From Erigeron canadensis (Eukaryota > Streptophyta > Magnoliopsida > Asterales > Asteraceae), in the NCBI RefSeq assembly GCF_010389155.1, contig NC_057766.1:29707516-29771515 (forward strand): DNA of 64,000 nt, given 5' to 3'. Position numbers and translations under genes: made by a program. The notes beneath the pieces are model-generated. The model was not told the DNA's origin. It ran no database searches and saw nothing but the letters and a program-made list of their open reading frames with translations. This document shows, in pieces, positions 59,624-64,000 of this stretch; the first letter of the stretch is position 1, and each line of letters starts with the position of its first letter.

Positions 59624-61149
59624 TAGCGAACGTAGAATCAGGTTAATATGACTTGTGTGGATATTTTGTTATTGCTCTTTGATTGCATATTCATTGTATT
59701 TTAGAACCAAATTATGATTTGAAAATAGCGTAACCAGATTTTGAATTTTTAGAGTTTTAATTTGTTTTATACAGATGAAAAACCCCTTCCATTTAAAAAA
59801 AAAATAGAAATGGAAAATTAGAAAACATTTTCTACAAATAAACCTAAGTAACTATGATTTGTTTTCACTCGTAATATTGTATGTATACTGCATGAACATA
59901 ATTTTGACCATCAAAGTAGTTTAACAACATATCTTTTCTGAAAAGAAGAAAAAAGAGAAAGGAAGATTTGATCCTGTAGGCTGGTTGTTCAATATGAATA
60001 CTATTAAGCCACGAACAAGTAGAGGCGACGATGTAGATCTAGGTGGGTTCAAACCGCCAGCTACCTAGGAAGGCAAATGATTTACACCGCCTTCCTAGTT
60101 GCTTTTACCAATATCCGAGCTCAAGGATCTTTTTACTTATAAAAACCTTTGATCAATACTAGTTATTTACCAGATAATAGGTTTTGATGATGCCAGTTCT
60201 CCCAGCGATTTAAATAGCATCAACACATATATCAACAAGATTCACTAATAACTTGATGCTCATTAGAGAGAAAAAAAAAAGTAATGAACTCAATATATAC
60301 AAATTCAAGTCATAAAATGTTTGAATGTCTTCAAAGGTAGAAACGTCACTTTTTGGCTATCGGCTAATTCAACCTATATCAGAATATTGGATGCATGTAC
60401 AGAAAAACATGTGAAGATAGCCAAATCGCAGTAAAATATAACAGCATATGACTGTAAATGGAACAACATTAGCACTAAAATGCATATAAATTCAGAACTG
60501 GCTGTAATCTATTGAATTCTAAAAGAAATAAGGAATTTAGTAGTGCACTATAATTCATATTTAAAAGGATCAACTCACTTGTTTATGTGCAATCGGTGAT
60601 AACAAATACAACTGAATATCTCCAGTCTTGAATCAGCTGTTCACTTGATTGGAATGTAAAACTCTTTGATGTTCACTGGCAACAAATTTCCAGTATGTGG
60701 TTGAAGCGCCACATTTGTACATGTTCATACATCATTTTCCCAGATTCATATATAAGCTTGACAGAAATTTCATCTATCATGTTCATACATCATGTTCATA
60801 CATACATGTTCATACATCATGTTCATACAAATCAGTAGGAGCATGATGCCACGATCATTGTATCATCTGACATCAATAATTTCATCTATAGTTTGACAGA
60901 AATTGGAACTAAGCCGATGTAGGATTCATTTTGCCTACAGCACCCAAATTCACGATTATTTGCCACAGCTTTGCCGTAAGGTGAAATTACGGCGAAAGCA
61001 TCCGTCAGCATTGATGCATAAATAAAGATACCAGTTAGTAGTGCTTGAATTCCTAAAAGACATGAAAGCGAGCATGTTCATAATGCAACTTTGAAAAATG
61101 CTGGCAAAAAGACCCAAAGTAAGACAGATAAAATAGACCCTGAAGACCA
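59624..61149. other. Intergenic, no certain gene
   Basis: A tandem repeat of CATGTTCATACAT-like units is at 60777-60830. On the minus strand at 60960-61110 a frame reads LGIQALLTGIFIYASMLTDA, hydrophobic but unidentified and interrupted by a stop. It may be part of a degraded element. Confidence 0.45.
60777..60830. repeat. CATGTTCATACAT tandem repeat
   Basis: Four imperfect units of 13-17 bases; two more partial units lie at 60715-60735. Confidence 0.8.
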
Positions 61150-61345
61150 CGAATATCACCAGACTCTTTAAGATCTTCTAAGGCAATATGTAGTCCTTCC
61201 ATAGCCAAAATAAATAAAAAGGGTGCCATAGGATCTCCTTAATCCACCGACGACCAAAACCCATGAAAGACAAAATAGTTAAGAGATAACTCCAATTTAG
61301 TGAATCATAGGCAACGCCTTTCAAAATGGATGGGCGATCTATTTT
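61150..61345 (-). pseudogene. LINE reverse transcriptase fragment
   Basis: Minus strand: YDSLNWSYLLTILSFMGFGR then RWIKE, directly followed after a frame change by GDPMAPFLFILAMEGLHIAL. In plant L1-type LINEs the segment between WIK and GDP is longer, so an internal deletion of the palm region has occurred. Dead fragment. Confidence 0.7.
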
Positions 61346-61410
61346 GATATCTTCAGTGTTAGGATCGTTTGGTTCTTATTATATGTCATTATTCCGGATG
61401 CCAAGTTTAG

Positions 61411-61515
61411 TTAAAAAGACTCTCGAGTCTCTGCGCGGAAAGGTTTTTTTGGGGTGGTAATGAAGATGTGAAACGGATGCATTGGATTAAATGGGATAGT
61501 GTTATCTTGGCCAGT
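61411..61515 (+). pseudogene. LINE C-terminal region fragment, opposite strand
   Basis: Plus strand frame LKRLSSLCAERFFWGGNEDV then KRMHWIKWDSVILA matches the region after the LINE reverse transcriptase (typically RRFFWGG..KKMHWVAWD). It lies on the opposite strand from the fragment just left of it, so the LINE copy was inverted or two pieces were joined. Confidence 0.65.
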
Positions 61516-62893
61516 TCATCATATTAAATGGATATAAAATACAACATTCAAAAAGAAAGAAGTCAATAATAACAAGAGCACAAACCACTGAACCAGGCAG
61601 GGCCGATACCCAATTCTAGATCACTGTAGGTCTGAAAAGAACAATATCAGCAGCGAGACCTCTATCATGCTGACACATCTACACTTACGATTCGAGCTGC
61701 AGCATCAAGCATCATATGGATCTTCATATTAGTCCACCTCTTTTTCTGTATTTCGCCCTCCACGCTCTACAACAACCATCATCAGACATCTTTTCTTTGA
61801 AAGAGTAATGGGAAGGCAGCATATATAAACCATATATGAATCTTGACAATTAGAAGACACTATACATTAAACCTCATTTAAGAGCCTCTGGGACTAACGT
61901 AACATCAGAGAGTATATGAACACGAGAAATACCAAATCCATTATCCAAATGATACAATTTAACTCCATCCATATTAACAAGCTTTTATAGTATAGAGTTT
62001 GTATGCCTGATAGATGGGGAAAAAACAAATAAAGTAATTGGAAATCTTTTAAGAGGCACATAATCTGATAGAAGCAACACACTAAAGGTTTCTGATGAGA
62101 TTTTAAGAGATGTCCTGAAGTGAAACAAATTCGCATTAAAAGCTGACTCTGGAAACTGGGTTGTGTTTATAATAATTTGCAATTTCCTATTTAAAAAGTA
62201 GTTAGCAACACTTTTTGAAAAAAGAAAGACAATATTGGACAGACATCATTCTTCAACGATACATGTAACAAAGTGGGAACTCCAAGATGTGAAATAATGA
62301 GCACCATGGCAACAAAACACATGTTCATTATACTATTGGCGACTATGCAGAGATGTTGTTACATGCACAAAAATGTTTTATTCGGTTCTATAATGTGGGT
62401 CAACCCGCATTTCTGAAATGACCTGCTTAGACCCCCACCTGTTTCGGGCCCAACCCGCTTTGACGCATTACCCAAACCTGCCAACCCGCCCATTTTGCCA
62501 TGCCTAACTAGAAACAATGTGATCTACAAAAAGACTTCATACTACAAGAATATCCACATCACTGATTGCAGGCTGGATATTTGTTGATGCAGTTCCCATA
62601 TTTTGCTTTATAGAACTTTGGGCATTAAAGCAAAAAAAACATTATATGCACACAGAAAAGAGTTCACGCACACATGCACACACACATTGGGAGGAGATAC
62701 CGGGAAGAAAAAACACCTTCCGATCTCCTCCCAAAACAAAAAAAATAGTTTCTTTTTTATTAGGGAGTGGGGAGACCAGCCCCGTGAGCGTGGGAAAAGG
62801 CCCAGTTAATGACTATACATGACATATCCATCACCCCCTATAAGGTGATAGACTTTCAATCTTTACAAGTACATACAAACCTGTTAGCAAACT
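61516..62893. other. Intergenic, no gene seen
   Basis: Non-coding. A patch at 62395-62510 rich in CAACCCGC/GACCC motifs resembles other dispersed repeats in the window (for example near 48890). The left part may be 3' flank of the minus-strand gene at 62.9 kb. Confidence 0.5.
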
Positions 62894-63031
62894 TCAAGCT
62901 GCAATTTGTTCTTTCATCAATAAATCATCAAAAGCTTCTTTCCACAAATCAAATTCATGTTCATCTATATAACTAACATCATTCCGCAGTAGATAAGAGA
63001 CCTTCCAGCTGCAGTCCATTGTTGAAAGATT
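62894..63031 (-). CDS. Last coding exon of an unrecognised gene
   Basis: A CTCTGCAG acceptor at 63032-63039 is followed by an open frame of 45 codons ending in TGA at 62896-62894. It encodes NLSTMDCSWKVSYLLRNDVS, then YIDEHEFDLWKEAFDDLL, then MKEQIAA. The acidic, Trp-containing helix-like end looks like real protein, unlike the flanking DNA. I do not recognise the family. Upstream exons should lie beyond 63.1 kb on the plus coordinate or outside the window; I could not find them with confidence. Confidence 0.5.
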   Translation of the reverse strand, partial: NLSTMDCSWKVSYLLRNDVSYIDEHEFDLWKEAFDDLLMKEQIAA

Positions 63032-63039
63032 CTGCAGAG

Positions 63040-64000
63040 CGGCAGAAGAAACAACACAATCAATTTATCATGAAGCGCTGTAATTGCGAATTTCACCAAA
63101 CAGGTTAAGCTAATTGTAATATATAGGTGACAATTGATTGATTATATACTGCGTTAACAGCTTGGGATCTTATACACAGTAATATAGATAACACGCAATA
63201 CCAAACCATACCAATAAGAAATCGGGCCACTGCTGATACTAGTAGGCAACACCAAGATTAGAAAAGTTGATCTCTTTTAATTAACTTTAAAAAGTCTAAA
63301 TGTTATGATTTCCTCAAGCTCCAACAATAATGGATAGTAGGTGGGGAAACTGTGTAAGAATCACTTGAAGGTTCAGGAAGATGATGCTCGACAGACATCT
63401 CATGCATTTATTTATTATAAGAAACTAGAGACTAATAACAGAGTACATGAACATAATACAAGAAATACGAAAATAACAAATCCATAACCAAAATCGATAC
63501 AAATTTAGCTCCATATATATCAAAAAGCTACAAAGTACAGATGATGAAATTTGAGTCTGCGCCTAGTACTAAATACTCCATGATTAAAAAGCTTCAAAAT
63601 CACTACATGGATAACAGGATTGCAATATCAATAATACTTGTATAATATGAAAAGGCAATTGAGAAAGCTTAAGCCTAGGATACATACAAAACTGAGAGAA
63701 TCCATACACTATATAACTTTAATGGGATTATGAAATATATAATTCAAATAAACCAAAAATACCCGTTGTGATGCTAATTGTGAAATTTGGATGCCAGAAT
63801 ATTGTAATCTGAAACTCTAGAATTCAGAGAATACAGATGGATATGTCTGTTACCTAGAGGATTAACCGAACATGACACTTTAATGAATCATTAGCATCAT
63901 AATGACGCCAAATTGAAGAATTGTAGAGCAAAAACTCTTGATAATAATGGACAACTTAGGTAATGAAATTATGAGATGCATAATGGCAGACAGATTGTAT
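63040..64000. other. No certain exon; probable intron of the minus-strand gene
   Basis: AT-rich non-coding sequence to the window end. If the exon at 62.9 kb is real, this is mostly intron. Confidence 0.4.

Noticed and set aside
60956..61159. Membrane protein exon on the minus strand
   Set aside because: Hydrophobic but interrupted by a stop, next to LINE debris, with no splice-consistent partner.
1..64000. CRISPR array, operon, ribosome binding sites or prophage
   Set aside because: The sequence is plant nuclear DNA; no such structure is seen.
1..64000. Known plant microRNA genes
   Set aside because: I looked for several well-known mature plant microRNA sequences from memory and saw none.

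Overview
The window is AT-rich plant nuclear DNA from a eudicot. The evidence is spliced genes with GT-AG introns, plant-specific regulators (RADIALIS-like SANT, HAN-type GATA, PUB5-type U-box) and a dense load of MITEs, short Helitrons and SINEs. Some repeat styles, and the SANT-type pseudogene with its SNF..FFNAL start, recall Asteraceae. The family assignment is inference only.

Layout: 1-5.5 kb is intergenic with a tRNA-derived SINE, a short Helitron and a small MITE. A PUB5-like U-box/ARM ubiquitin ligase lies on the minus strand at 5.6-9.05 kb (5 coding exons, 711 aa). From 9.1 to 24.3 kb there is a repeat field: three foldback MITEs, a MULE with about 215-bp TIRs and a 9-bp TSD, several roughly 250-340-bp Helitrons, another SINE and a 107-bp palindrome. 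A RADIALIS-like gene is at 24.4 kb (+) and a HAN-like GATA gene at 26.5-27.4 kb (-). From 27.9 to 48 kb lies a second transposon-rich stretch with tandem Helitron ends, a frame-broken SANT-domain transposon ORF, a FAR1/MULE remnant and a broken Helitron-type RPA gene. A Maf-family nucleotide pyrophosphatase sits at 48.06-50.48 kb (-; 8 exons, 200 aa). Nested MITEs and a hAT element with a perfect 8-bp TSD follow. An AE7/MIP18 cytosolic Fe-S assembly gene lies at 55.7-57.5 kb (+; 5 exons, 155 aa), and its first intron reads as a U12-type AT-AC intron. A TATA-led one-exon gene for a 123-aa basic protein is at 59.25 kb (+). LINE debris follows at 61 kb, and the last coding exon of an unrecognised minus-strand gene is at 62.9-63.0 kb.

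The host genes are unrelated single-copy housekeeping and developmental genes; there is no gene cluster. The most interesting items are the AT-AC intron in the AE7 gene, a Helitron group whose 3' ends read CTCG instead of CTRR, and a decipherable stack of insertions at 12.85-14.7 kb. I found no sign of an unknown multi-gene system.
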